Assembly: GCA_005784505.1 (NCBI GenBank)
Contig: VCAZ01000003.1
Span: 7,567,510 to 7,631,509 of the forward strand
From: Bagarius yarrelli
Taxonomy: Eukaryota; Chordata; Actinopteri; Siluriformes; Sisoridae
Reading direction: 5' to 3'
Length of the DNA: 64,000 nucleotides
Shown here: piece by piece, positions 21,413 through 33,402 of the stretch
Position numbering within the stretch: position 1 is the first letter of the stretch
Layout: each line of letters opens with the position of its first letter
Notes under the pieces: model-generated
The model's database searches: none
Seen by the model: only the letters and a program-made list of their open reading frames with translations
What the model was told of the DNA's origin: nothing
Translations under genes and position numbers: made by a program

Positions 21413-21887
21413 TAAATACTGTACAAAGCAGAGATAAGGGAGGCAGAAATCCCTTTTCTAATGTCAATGGTAATCTCTTTTAGACACATTTAGTTATGTA
21501 ACACTTTACACTATTTATTTTTTGCTTATTTTATTAAAAAAATGTAAAAATAATTTGTAACAATATGCCTCTTTCCAGTCTGAAAGACTTTTAAGCTTGC
21601 ATCTTTGGTATACGCTATTGTGCCACAAGAGCATTTCTCTCAATATATCTATCTGTATTTCTCCATCTTTGTTTTTTTCCCCCGATACCCTCAGCACAAT
21701 TCTCCTTGAAATTATTGGCTGCTAGAGGAAAGGTTATCTGGATAGACCTACAGTGCTTTAAAGGGCTTTGCCAGAGCAAGGAGATGCCCTGTGTGTTTGC
21801 GCTGTTGATATTAATAGACCTTTGAGGTGCTAAAAGATTCAGAACTGTATCAATTTGCCAGTGAATCAAATAATGTAGCTTGGGCCA
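21413..21887. other. Unique AT-rich sequence
   Basis: Nothing recognised. Confidence 0.5.
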
Positions 21888-22060
21888 GCACCATGGTGTA
21901 GTGGGTTAAGGTGCTGGCATCCACTTGTGCAAAGTTGTTGTGCTCCAGCGACCTGGGTTCGATTTCAGGTCTGGTCATTTCCGGTCCCATCTCTCTCTAT
22001 CTTCCCCATTTCATCCCTCTGTTCTAGCAATACAGCACCGAAGGCAAAAAATTCCATAAA
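21888..22060 (+). repeat. tRNA-derived SINE, third family
   Basis: The A box 'tggtgtagtgg' is at 21894-21904 and the B box 'ggttcgatttc' is at 21956-21966. A pyrimidine-rich body follows ('catctctctctatcttcccc'), then 'gcaccgaaggcaaaaaattc'. The wide A-to-B distance and the CT-rich body differ from the main SINE family of the window. A 107-codon open frame across it is fortuitous. Confidence 0.65.
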
Positions 22061-24263
22061 AAAATGTAGCTTGGAGTCGAATAAGATTGTAAACCCAACC
22101 TTGCAAATAGAGGGCAAACAGAAACTCATCCGGAAACCATCCAAGTGTGTGGCTGTGCCTTATGTATATGTTTATTGCTCAATCTCAGCCAAGTCAATAA
22201 TTCTTGTTAAAGTAATGTTTATGCTGACTTATCTTTATCTAATTTGCTGAATCCTTCAACCATTTAAAAAATGACCTGCGAGCTTAAAAAGACAATTTCT
22301 TCCCACTCCATCTACTTTTATTTTTAATATATTTTAAAGCGCAAAAAGCAAAAACTGCATGGAAAAAGAATTAAGACATCTGACCACCATTGTAGTTTTT
22401 GAATATCCTATTACGGATTTAGTTTTACTCTGACACCTATATCAGCATATCAGTACATGCTGTGGGTATTTCCTCATACAGCCACAAATTATTTAATAAA
22501 ATCAGACACTAATGTTGGTTGAGGAGGTCGGGACTGCAAATGGTGTTCCTGTTTATTCAGTGGGATCTTTCAGGGTTTAATCAATAGTGTGTGTTATATA
22601 TACCTTAGAAACAAGTGCTGAGTTTCTCGATTTACCGCAGTTTCCTACCAAAAATACAAATGTCGAGTTAAAAAAACATTTGAGCTTAATTTGATTTCCA
22701 CTTCATGTTTGTGAATCTTAATCACTTTTATTTATATAAGTCTGTTTTTTTAGACAGAAGACAAAATATATGATTACTATATTTAGAAGAAAAAAAAAGG
22801 AAGGGGAACACTGATAGCAGGGCTAGACAAGGCGATGCATGTATGTGTGGGATAAACCTGTCCAATCAATAAAAAAAAACATTGCCTGTAACTGACAGAT
22901 AAAATGCTCTCATTCACGGCAGTCAGAGGACAGTTTCAAATTCAGAGCGGCCCCTGTCTCTAAGAGCTCATCTCATATCTTTTCCAAGTCTTCTTTCTGG
23001 ACCCATGCAAATGTCGGAGCGTAAAAGTGCTGATCAAGAATCATCTCCTAACAATTTGCTTTCCATAGCATTTATTATGACATAAAAGACAAAACAGTGA
23101 CTTGAGGTCAGCGCTTTCAATTCAATACTTTGTTAAACTGCCTTTTTAATAGTTATTAAGAAAGACTTTTATTTTTTGATGTGAACCTGCCATGCATTTA
23201 CAGGACAAAAGCGTTTATGTCTGCTCTCTTACTGAAATGAAATGATCATCATTTATGAGATGGCCTTAACTATTGGATGTTTATTATCATTCCCATGAAA
23301 CGTCAGGTGTAAAAAGTCACCAATTGAGGTGAGGAAGGCTGAATAGAGAAGCAGTCTCATTCATCACACAAGCTAATTCTCCAGTACTGGAGCCTGGATG
23401 GACAGACTAAAGAACACCGCTGAGAGCTTAATGCATTATTACGCTCTTAAATTCCTCAAAGCCAAGGTCAGAAAGAAAAGAGATTTACAGTAGGTTCTCA
23501 ACATCCAATAATGACCATCTTCCATGAACAGAGTCTGAAGTGTGACCTTTTATCAGCTTGTCTGTGTGTAGCATTAATCTGCACCCATGCCTTTTTAACT
23601 TTAAAGATCAATAGCCTTATGCCTTTAGGCAATCTTTCATCTGATTTATGTGTCTGTGTGCTTATGTCCACTGTACCAGGACAGCTTTATTAAACTTGGA
23701 GTTATTTATTAACAGCTTCTTAAAAAAAAGGTTGAGATTAACTCGGTTTTTAGGCACCCAGCTGTAGCCAAAAACACACAGTAGAGTAACACAGGTTAGA
23801 AATTGTTACATACTCAATCAGACATAAAGAGACTGGTATGCTCGGTACTGTACATGCTATTGTTTAAATCTTTTCATGTTTTATTTAAATTTGCAATTTT
23901 TAGCAAAATAAAGTTATATTAAAAAATAATAAAGTAATGAGTTTTTATCTGTTTTCTAACATAAATCTGTGCAGGTCAATTTTAACTTGTAACACAACAG
24001 CAGTCACTATGGTTAATAATATTATTTAATCCAATTTATTTTGGAGGTGTGCTCTAATATTTAACTATTATAGTCAGATAACATAAATACTTATTGTCTT
24101 CACTTTAAAAAGTTGTTATGTAATATTTTTTTTTAAATCTAAGCGTGGTATATTCTTAGATGAAGATAGTCCATGTGGCCAACCAAAAAGAAATGTAAAA
24201 CAGTATTTATATGGTTATTAATGCAAGTTAGCTGTAAAGTGAAAAGTATCACTGGGTTATAAT
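22061..24263. other. Mostly unique sequence; enhancer-like patch and possible Tc1 scrap
   Basis: 22508-22572 ('cactaatgttggttgaggag' and following) weakly resembles the reverse strand of a Tc1-like transposase gene ('cactgatgttggacgagaagg'). 22890-23110 is less AT-biased and lacks repeats (see findings). No gene seen. Confidence 0.4.
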
Positions 24264-24408
24264 ACATTTACATTTACAGCATTTGGCAGATGCCCTTATT
24301 CAGAGCGACTTACATTTATCTCATTTACACAACTGAGCAATTGGATGGTGACTTGGTGGTTTATGGTATCAGTCCAACACCCTAACTACTGCGTCACCAC
24401 TTCCCACA
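24264..24408 (-). repeat. tRNA-derived SINE, reversed
   Basis: From the tail 'tttacagcatttggcagatg' and 'cccttattcagagcgactta' at the left to the head complement 'aactactgcgtcaccacttc' at the right. This is a well preserved main-family copy with a shortened body. Confidence 0.8.
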
Positions 24409-25402
24409 TTTTATTACATATTAATACTTTCTTAAACATAACCTGTTAGCAAAGACAGTCTAATATTTATAGTATTATCTAGCTGCTGAGCACTGCAGCA
24501 CAGTGTGCTCTGGGAGCTGGTTATGCTAATGTTGCTGTTATTTAGCTAACAGTCCATGTGGCTAGTGCTGATTTCACTTGAGTGCATATCACTTTTTTAA
24601 ATCTTTTTTCAAGACCCTTTTAAATTGATTTGGTTTATTGATTTCTATGTTTAGTTTTGTTAGCCATTTTTTATTGACCTTTAGGTGCAAAAAGCAATAG
24701 CCTTTACTTTTATATATTAAAAAATGTTAATAAAAATTGATGAATTCCTTTTTTGAACACAAACATGTATAGATTATTAAAGCATCAGTGTTTCACGTCT
24801 TTGCAATTGTAGTACCTTAACACAAAAGCTCAGGTATTCACGGCAGCGTTTTTCCATGCTAGTCTTTCAGCCCTAGCATGCCAGGTCTGACCCCAACATG
24901 ACTCTGCGGCCCACCCGCATCATTTTCAGTCAGCGAGCAGCTGTGTGAAGCCACACAAAGCAGATGTGAATGGCCTACTCACGCAGCACGGCTCCTCTTG
25001 GGACAAGATGAATGAGTGTGAAGCGAACGAATGACCTCTCTTCTTCAAGAGCAGTGTGAGGGTTGGTCTCAGAGGAGCTGGCGTTTATGAATGCACTCCT
25101 GCTTTTCCTGGCAACCAGGGAAGCCATTACTGCAATTAATTTCACTGTAATTGTGTTGCCATCTACCAAGTGATTCTCTGGGCACGTGCGTTAAAGGAAA
25201 TTGGGAGGAAAAACGTGAAGTGTGTTTAATTAGAAAAAGAAAAGACAACTCTCATTATCAGACTGAAGTAAACTTATTAATTAACCATCACAGGTTGTGT
25301 CAAGCCCTGCAGCATCTGTCACCTCCCTCATCTTTCACTGTCGTCTGAAGATGATTTGAATTTATTTGCTGAATTGTTTCTTTCTCAAACCGTTCATTTT
25401 TG
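24409..25402. other. Unique sequence
   Basis: Nothing coding. A homeodomain-site-rich patch at 25080-25215 is described in findings. Confidence 0.5.
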
Positions 25403-25471
25403 CTCTCTCTCTCTCTTTTTTTCACTCTCTCTCTCTCTCTGTCTGTATGTCTTTTATTTTTTCAGGTAAGA
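25403..25471 (+). other. Candidate recursive splice site (zero-length exon)
   Basis: A tract of about 60 bases, nearly all pyrimidine (CT repeats, then T-runs), ends 'cttttattttttcag' and is followed immediately by 'gtaaga'. AG is at 25464-25465 and GT at 25466-25467. This is an acceptor joined directly to a near-consensus donor, as in the ratchet points of very long introns. No ORF exon lies next to it. Confidence 0.3.
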
Positions 25472-28400
25472 CCCATGCTTCAGCTTCACCCTACTTTTAA
25501 AATAGGATGCCTTGTGTATGTTGTCTTGACACACCATTGATTAAGATTACAGGAAAACCACCCAGGTGTATTTGATCAGTACCTCATATTCAGCTATTAT
25601 CACTATGGTAGACATTTTATAGTGGGCAGATTATAAGGCTTGCTATATGCTTAATATGCTAGAAAAAAAAAATTGTTGATGTTTTTGCTTAAAAATTACA
25701 AAATACTGTAAAAACAAATAGAGCCTAATCTTTTTTCTGGCTGAATCTAAAGACCCGTAGACTTCATACTTTAGCCGTTAGTAGCCTGAAGACAGGAGGT
25801 CTGGACTACATAGCATCTGGGCATCTGACTGACATATAAAGCAACCAGTTACAATCTGCTCTCTTTAGCCTCCTTTGGAATTGGACAACCAATCAGAGTG
25901 ACTATCACAATCCTGAAGCTGTTTTTATTTTCCTGTTTACTAGGAACCCTCAATTGAGACAGGATTATATTTATATTTACCTGGAGTGATTAAATCATTT
26001 GCAGGTGCTAAAGTATGATTTCCATCCAGATTTGCCATGACTGTTTTTCTGGCTGATCTCCTGAGACAATTACCTACCAAATTGTCTACTGATTCTGTTG
26101 TCTGTTGTTTTTGGTTAACTGATAATTTACTTCTATGCTGACAGACAGTTTATTTTTTTTTAGAAATTTGCTGTATTTAGTCATTCCACACACTTGCTTG
26201 TCAGCATCACTACCTAACTATTTACCTTACTAGGTAGTCAATCATTACTAAATAAAAATATTGTCATTGACAACTACTTGCAAACCATAAGTAATAATAA
26301 TAATAATAACAAAAGAATTACTAACCACAACATTAACTAACCCTCAAATAAATTAACTACAGATTAAAATTGTGACTCTTACCAGATTGAATGGATATAA
26401 ATTCTATGTTTATTTTAACTTAAACATACAATAAAAATTATCATAGTTTGCAAGTAGTTTAATACTTTTTTGGACTTATCAAATAACTAATAAGGAACTA
26501 CCTTTATCCTAAATTAGCTATTCCCGGACTTATTAACTTCGGACCATTATTCAGACATGTTACCACAACATAAGTAAATCACAACATTTAATAAAAGAGC
26601 TACAAAACAGGATTTTTCTACATGCTGTATGTCACACAACATTTATTCCAGAAATAAAAAGAATTCGCAGTTGTATCACAGTCATCTAATATCAGATGCT
26701 GCCAAATAAATAAACATGATCATATAGCCATGTGTGATGCAGTCATCCAGGTTCGCAGACAAACCAACTTGGCAGAAACTCGTCCCTCCTACGTTTAATT
26801 AATTGCTGTCTGGACAGCAGAGGTTTATCACACATGTAAACCAACTATTAACAAACATCAATGACAAACTGTCTTCTTAACAGTCACTAACACACAAATG
26901 CACAGATATTGTGATCAGAGTTGAAGAGCAGGAATAGGAAAAACTTGTATTGGCAACAAGGGCATATAATTGACATGTAAGATGTCAGCGTTGTTCAGCA
27001 TGTTCAGCGTTATGTTCAGGGGAGTGAACAGGTCTAGTCGATGACCGGTGTAAAACCACAGATCGTTTATTTGAGATGGTTAGCTGTAACATATCAATAA
27101 GATGTGTTTGCATGCCATCTACAAAGTTAAATCAAATGAAGATTATTTAATTTCTGTGGTGCTGAATTAGTGTGTTGGCAAACCTTGTGAATTTTAAAAA
27201 ATTGAATAATGTGTAGTTTTAGGTGCCAGATTTTAACAGATTGAACTACATTACATTGTCATTTTTGTCATTCAGCGAACACTCTATTCTATATTAATAT
27301 TATTATCATTACCATTATTATTATTATTATTATTATATTAACAATAGAAAGGTAACAATGACAATGAATGCCCCGAGAACCATAAGAACATAGTATTGGG
27401 GGGTCATGATGATTGGTAACTCTCTCCCTCCTCACCTCAGTCACACCTCATACAGACACAGTTTGGTACTTGCCAAAACCTTCTATTCTTTCAGCCTGAA
27501 AAATAGAGATTTTTTTTTCTCTCATCATTCAGACCAAAGCAAATTATAGCTTTATTACACAAACGGCTGTTTCAGAGATGAAAAGAGTCGCCTCTGATAG
27601 AAAAAAAGACCAATTTTCATTCTGTAATAAAACAGACATAGTTTAAGAATTGAAAATATTTCAGTTTATGCTTATGAAGGACAGTAAATATGCTGGTTTT
27701 CTTTATGGGATGCATTTATTGAGCTTAGCTAAATAAAAAAAAACTTTCATTTTCTGTTTTACAGGCTCAAAGTAATGCATGGAAATCATTTAAAAATAAT
27801 TAGGTTTTGTAAGAACAGGAGACAGAAAAGCATCAAGAGATGATGTGTGGGGGTGTGTGCTTTGTGTATTACTTCAGGTCATTTCAAACAGTTATAAGAT
27901 CTCTGATTTTTAAGTCAAACCCGTTAACTGGAAAAGCCGCTTCAAAAAGCCCCGCATACAAATGATCTGTAATCACCAAAGTATTTTTATCTTGTGTCCC
28001 ACAAAGATGAAAAGAGGATTTACTCCCGAGCTGGTTAACGACTGAGAACAATTTGGTTAGTATGAGGATAGTACTGCATTAGCCTAATGTAATGCACTTT
28101 AAATTCCACCAGAAACGGCCTCTGAAGACAGAAAGATGTCCTATCATACTGTCTCAATAGCAACTTATTCAACAGTGATTATATTCTAGTCTTTAAATAG
28201 CACATCTAACATACCAAAGTAGCACTGCTGAATTTAACGTTTTTGCTAATCATACCGATACGAACGCTCGGTCCCACTGATTAACCCGACATTAGTAAAC
28301 CTGGCTTTAAGAATTTGACATTGATGTAAGTTTTCAAAGAGCGGGATATTATGAAATATTTGAATAATTTGTTCAGTGTTAGTGTACTATTGTTGCCATA

Positions 28401-28565
28401 ATCTTGTCCTTCCAGAAGACTCTCACACTCTTACACTTTATAACCCTAACCTTAGAATTGTAGAATTAATCCAAGTAGAAAGTTTCAGAATTTATACTGA
28501 GTTGTTTTGACCTAAGTTTTTGACCATGAAGAACTGTTGGTTCATTTCATGCTCAGTTAAATAGC
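25472..28565. other. Unique AT-rich sequence
   Basis: Small (AAT)n at 26291-26310 and (ATT)n at 27314-27338. No gene, RNA or known transposon recognised. Confidence 0.5.
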
Positions 28566-28648
28566 TATTATTATTATTAATAATATTATTTTTAGTAGTA
28601 GTAGTAGTAGTAGTAGTTGTTGTTGTAATAGTAGTAGCAGTAGCAGTT
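28566..28648. repeat. (ATT)n / (AGT)n compound microsatellite
   Basis: An imperfect ATT run is followed by about eight AGT units and degenerate GTT and AGC units. Confidence 0.9.
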
Positions 28649-28784
28649 AACAGTAAAACAAACTTGCAGCATAAATAATTTGATAGCCCAAATAGAACCC
28701 TATCTAACAAGAGAATATTTATAAATGTATATGTATTTACATGCAGTGTTAATGTTTATATGTATACACAGTGCAAGCGGGTGA

Positions 28785-29038
28785 GACAAAGGCCCAAACA
28801 CTGTTTCAGCAAGACACTGCCCTTGTACACAATGCAAGCTCCATTAAGACATTGTGTGTCATGGTTCTGCACCTCAACCACACATTGAACCACTTTGGAA
28901 TAAACTGGAACAGCTAATTGTGCCACAGACAGTGTCAGTTAATATGAGTGCCTGATCTCACCAATACTGTTGTGGCTAAATGGACAATTTCAATCAGTAA
29001 CAATCTAGTGGAAAGCAATTCCAGAGGTGTGGAGGTGT
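28785..29038 (+). pseudogene. Tc1-like transposase fragment
   Basis: A plus-strand frame from 28798 reads TLFQQDTALVHNASSIKT, the second-Asp motif of Tc1 transposases ('LFQ.D.APVH.A.S.KT', Asp at 28813-28815). About twenty codons later LNHTLNHFGINWN is the decayed 'LNPIEHLWDELE' block, with the catalytic Glu missing. Further on, 'caatctagtggaaagcaatt' and 'ccagaggtgtggaggtgtaa' at 29003-29038 follow the family order in another frame. The N-terminal half and both inverted repeats are absent. It is an old, short relic, related to but more diverged than the copy at 20.2-21.4 kb. Confidence 0.68.
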
Positions 29039-29039
29039 A

Positions 29040-29062
29040 AGAGAGAGAGAGAGAGAGAGAGA
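29040..29062. repeat. (GA)n microsatellite
   Basis: About eleven GA units directly after the Tc1 fragment. Confidence 0.9.
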
Positions 29063-32000
29063 TATTAATAAATAGTTTTAAAATACAGCTATAAATTATT
29101 TATTCTTCCTTCCTGTGCACTCTCTCTGTCTCCCCCTTTTATCTCTGTCTGTCCTATAAATAAATGCAAAATTATGATAAGTCAGGTAGTTATAAAGCAT
29201 TTACTAATAGTTAGTTAATTATTTTTGTGAGCTCATCTAAAGTGAAGACTATGTCTTATAAAGCCTTTACAAATACGATTTAAAGGCTCAGTTATCTTCT
29301 AAAGCAAAAAAGTAAAAATACAAGACAGGGTTACAGAACATAAAGGTACTTATTTTAAAATGCAAAAGAAATTAAACTGTACAACTGTACATATACATGT
29401 ATATAAACAATTTTATATAAAACTGAATAATAAACCTTTGCAATGTTATAGAAAATTCTGAATTTCAGCAAAAATATCTTGGACTAGTAATATATAAAAT
29501 ACAACAAATTACAACATTTGTAATAACAATAAAACAATAACAATATGAAATATTTTCAAACTGCTAAAAATGTTAAACATTATAGAACATCAGTGCAGAT
29601 TGTAGATGAATTTTGGTTCAATTTAAAACTTTGATTTATCAAGATTTAGTGTGATAACTTCCCCAGATCCCAGGTCAGTTCACTTTCGTTTTAGGGGCAG
29701 CAGCTTATTGTAAGTCTTAAAGTCTTCTACATTAATATCTATTAATGTAAGAACAATGCTTTATAAATGATTATTTAACTATATAATAATGCTTAACTAA
29801 TGATTTATAGCATGCAGTTATTATAAAGTGTTACCAATATTTCTAGCACCTGAGTAAATGTAATGAATTAGACTCCCATGCTTTGAATAACATTTTTCAA
29901 CAGGATAGTTTTTTTTCTACTTGATAGAATTAAATCCTGTAAATTCCATCAGTCTGTTTCAATCTGTTTTAACATTTATTGATTCAGCAGTGAAACTGGA
30001 TGTTTCTGATTGTTCCCCCAGTGCTGTTTTGTGTCTTCTTCCTAGGATCATCTATTCATCTATTCATTTATACTTTCATTTATTTATTGCCAGTGCAAGA
30101 AGCATTTGTTTTGACAGATGCTTGCTCCGGGGTGGCTGCCAAAGCACAGACAGATTTTCTGGGGATCCTCACTACGGCACACAGTAAACACAGCAGGTTA
30201 GGCAAACACACTCGACACAAGTCAGATTTGTGAACAATTAGCTGCTCCTGCTGGAGATACATTTGTCCTTACTGAACTAGAAGAAGGTCAGGGAAAAATC
30301 TGGGCACACATTAACATTTTGGAGGGGACGAGTGTAAATCTAGCTGACTGTAAATTAGAGGATTTAGAAGAGTGTTCTGATTCCATGTTTATCAATTTTG
30401 TTAAAAATATACAAAGAACAGTCTGTTGTCAAATAACCGAGAACGCAGACAAGGGCAGTCTAGTGCACGGTGAAAGACTAAATAACAAATCACAACATAG
30501 GTGGCTGGCAAGAATTGTGATTGTATGAAGCAGCTACTTAAGCTTAGGCTTTCGATCTCTGTTCGGTTTTGGTTTTGGCTTTTTAGTTTCACATATTGAT
30601 TTTTTTTGCCTGAGCTGATTGGGTTAACGTGTACCAATTGCTTGCTCTTTGACTTCTCTTCCGCACAACCCTTCTTTTTTTAAATAAAGCTATTCATGGA
30701 TTCTACTCCGTCATCTTCCTTACAGACGGTTTAAACTGAACTCACAGCTTGAATCACTGCCCCTTCGTGAATGTGTTATAATGACTGTTATAACACAAAT
30801 GCTGATGATTCTTACATCCACCTGCCACTGTGTTAATTGGTTTCAGATCAAAATGGAAACCACAGTAATCATACTATATATTTCCTCCCTGTGTGTGAAC
30901 GCTTTTCTACATCTGACCCCAGTTTGAGCTAATTGTCTGGTTTAGGTATATTAATACAGCAAGGGAGCTTTTATTAGACACACACACACACATATGCACA
31001 GACATGCATGCAAACATAGCTGCAGAGGAGGAGTCCTGCCCTTCAGCACAGCTCACTTTGTTTTCCATAATTAGCTTTTTGCATATCAAATTCACATAAT
31101 ATCACCTTTCTCCAACTTTTACTTTTCCCATTTTGTTTACAGCAGACACCCTGTTTGAAAAAAAATATAATTTTGAACTCTACCGACGACAAATATAGAG
31201 GGTTATTTTTCCTATCGTAGTGGCACAATCAAAAAGAAAGTGTTATCGCAGGAACAGATTGACCTTTTAAAGTGCTCGGAAAGTAAACAGAGCGCATCTG
31301 TCTGTTTGTGTTTTTTTGTTTGAATGTCCCAAACACAGCGTGTAACAATATATATTCAATATCTGTATTTAGCCTTGTCTTTTTGCTCTATATGATGAGG
31401 ACACATCTGGACGCACAGATGTTACTATCGAATGCCAGCGATAAGAAATGAAACACATTGTCACAATCAGAAATGTGCATGCTGTAAACCGAATATTTGC
31501 ATGGCACTGGGATGATAAAAGTATGTCATTATTTAATCAGTGATTCTGCTGGATCGAGTTTTAGACATCAGGACAGGATAAAAGGATAATGATGTTTATT
31601 TAGAAAGTTGCTCATTAAAAATAATAAATTTGATCTTCTGTTGATGTTTATGAGGAAATTCTTCCAGGTCACTTCTCTCTATTTTTCTGAAGTTTCTCTC
31701 TTGTACTGTGTCTAAAATTGCATCTCCCTGCCTTACTGTGTCTCCATATTTACTGCACTAAAAGATCACTACCATGCTGTTCTCGCTGTATGAATAGTAG
31801 CTAATTATCAGCTAAAAATACATCAGGTTAGTAATAATTATGTGCTCTGTAATTCACAGATTCATAGCATCCCCAGGAGACAAGCTGGCAAGCAGTCAAG
31901 CATCGCTGCTGTCACCTTGGGGCACTGTCTCCCTCTGAGAGGGAGTTCAGGGTGTAGAGGAAATGCATAACAAGATGCAGAAAAAGTCACTGTGTCACAA

Positions 32001-32315
32001 ACCTGCTAGTTAATCCATATATTTTGGCATCTGGATGACAGGGCTGCAGGTCTGAGCTCACACACTAGCCAGATAGACTCCATGTGGATAATGGATAGGT
32101 GTCCATTTGACCAATTTTAAGAAAAAACTAACTTTAGTGTTAAATGTCAAGGCAGAGGGTTTTTTTTAGAATAGATGAGTTTGAATGAATCTCAGAGATT
32201 GAAAGCATGGGTGGCTAAATTAGGCACTTCGGAGCATTTAAGCTTCAATGTTCAATGCAGTTCAATGCAGAGCATCATGCACAAACATTTACACCCACAG
32301 TAGAGTCAATTCCTA
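29063..32315. other. Unique AT-rich sequence
   Basis: Short (CA)n at 30978-30991. Open frames of 60-88 codons at 29.9-31.2 kb overlap one another on both strands and show no motif. Nothing else recognised. Confidence 0.5.
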
Positions 32316-33402
32316 TTGTATTGTTTATTGACAAATAGCCAATTTTATAAGAACTCAGATCCTTTACAAACAGTAGTACAGGAGATACTCCACACAGAGA
32401 TAAACCCAATCACTTTATCGAAAGTTGTGAGGAAAACTAAACACAAATGTAATACATTCGATGTTCTCTATATCAGCATAAAATTTTTAGATTATTCAGT
32501 TCTGCCAAGCCCTACTCTGATTTTCCCATAGAATTTGCAGATTTTATCACAAATCTAGCTACTTCCTTCACTGATTTGTGGTGACTTTAATATACATTTT
32601 GATAATCATAAAGAGTCCATAAGAACAGCAGTTGTATCCATTCTAGATTCTGTAGGAATTAATCAGAGTGTTATAGGACCAACGCATAGTGGTGGACACA
32701 CTCTTGATTTAATATTACCATTCCGATTAGATATAAAAAATATAGTCATAATTCCACAGTCTGAAGCTATTTCAGATCATTTCCTTATCTTCTTTAAAAT
32801 CTGCTGTGTTAAATGTACAATCATGTCATCTACTGCAGCAAGCTTTAATAATAATCTTCCAGAATTATCAATATTAATTAGTTCTCCGTCTGACCACGCA
32901 TTGCTGGCCTCTGATCAGGGCTGTGTTTTCTTGCTAGTGCTGCTTGATTTTCGTGCAGCTTTTGACACCATTGATCACAATATCCTTCTTGACAGACTAG
33001 AAAATGTTTTTGATAAAACTGTCTCCTGGCTTAGGTCCTATTTGACTGTTGATTTAAATGGTTAGTTTTCGGCACTCTCTGAGGTAAAGTTTGGTGTTCC
33101 ACAAGGACCTCTTTTAGGCCCTCTGCTTTTTTCTTTATATATGCTGCCCCTTAGGTGAAATAATACGTAAACATCGTATTAGCTTTCAGTTATGCTGATA
33201 CACAGTTATATGTTTCAGCAAAAAAGATCATATTACCAATGTAACAATGAATAACCTCCTACTACTCAATTTTGAGTAGTTCTCAAGTTTTCCTACTAGG
33301 CCCACATGCAGCTAGAGGTAAACTTTGACCATGTATTATCGCTATGAAGCCAATGTATGTTGTTTAAAGCGCTATACAAATAAAATTGGGTTAAATTGAA
33401 CC
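32316..33402 (+). pseudogene. L2/jockey-type LINE relic (endonuclease plus RT)
   Basis: Plus-strand remains of ORF2 of a non-LTR retrotransposon. One frame (to 32531) ends KTKHKCNTFDVLYISIKFL. A second frame (from 32531) reads EFADFITNLATSFTDL. A third is open from 32559 to 33065 and contains GDFNIHFDN (apurinic-type endonuclease), GPTHSGGHTLDLIL and the catalytic SDHFLIFF. It then runs straight into RT motifs LLVLLDFRAAFDTIDHNILL. The whole stretch normally lying between SDH and LLDFSAAFDT is deleted. After a stop, FGVPQGPLLGPLLFSLYMLP continues the RT. The active-site box reads SYADTQLYVS (33188-33217), so one Asp of YADD is lost. The element ends with 'aaagcgctatacaaataaaa' and a 'ttgggttaaattgaa' tail. 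Confidence 0.85.
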
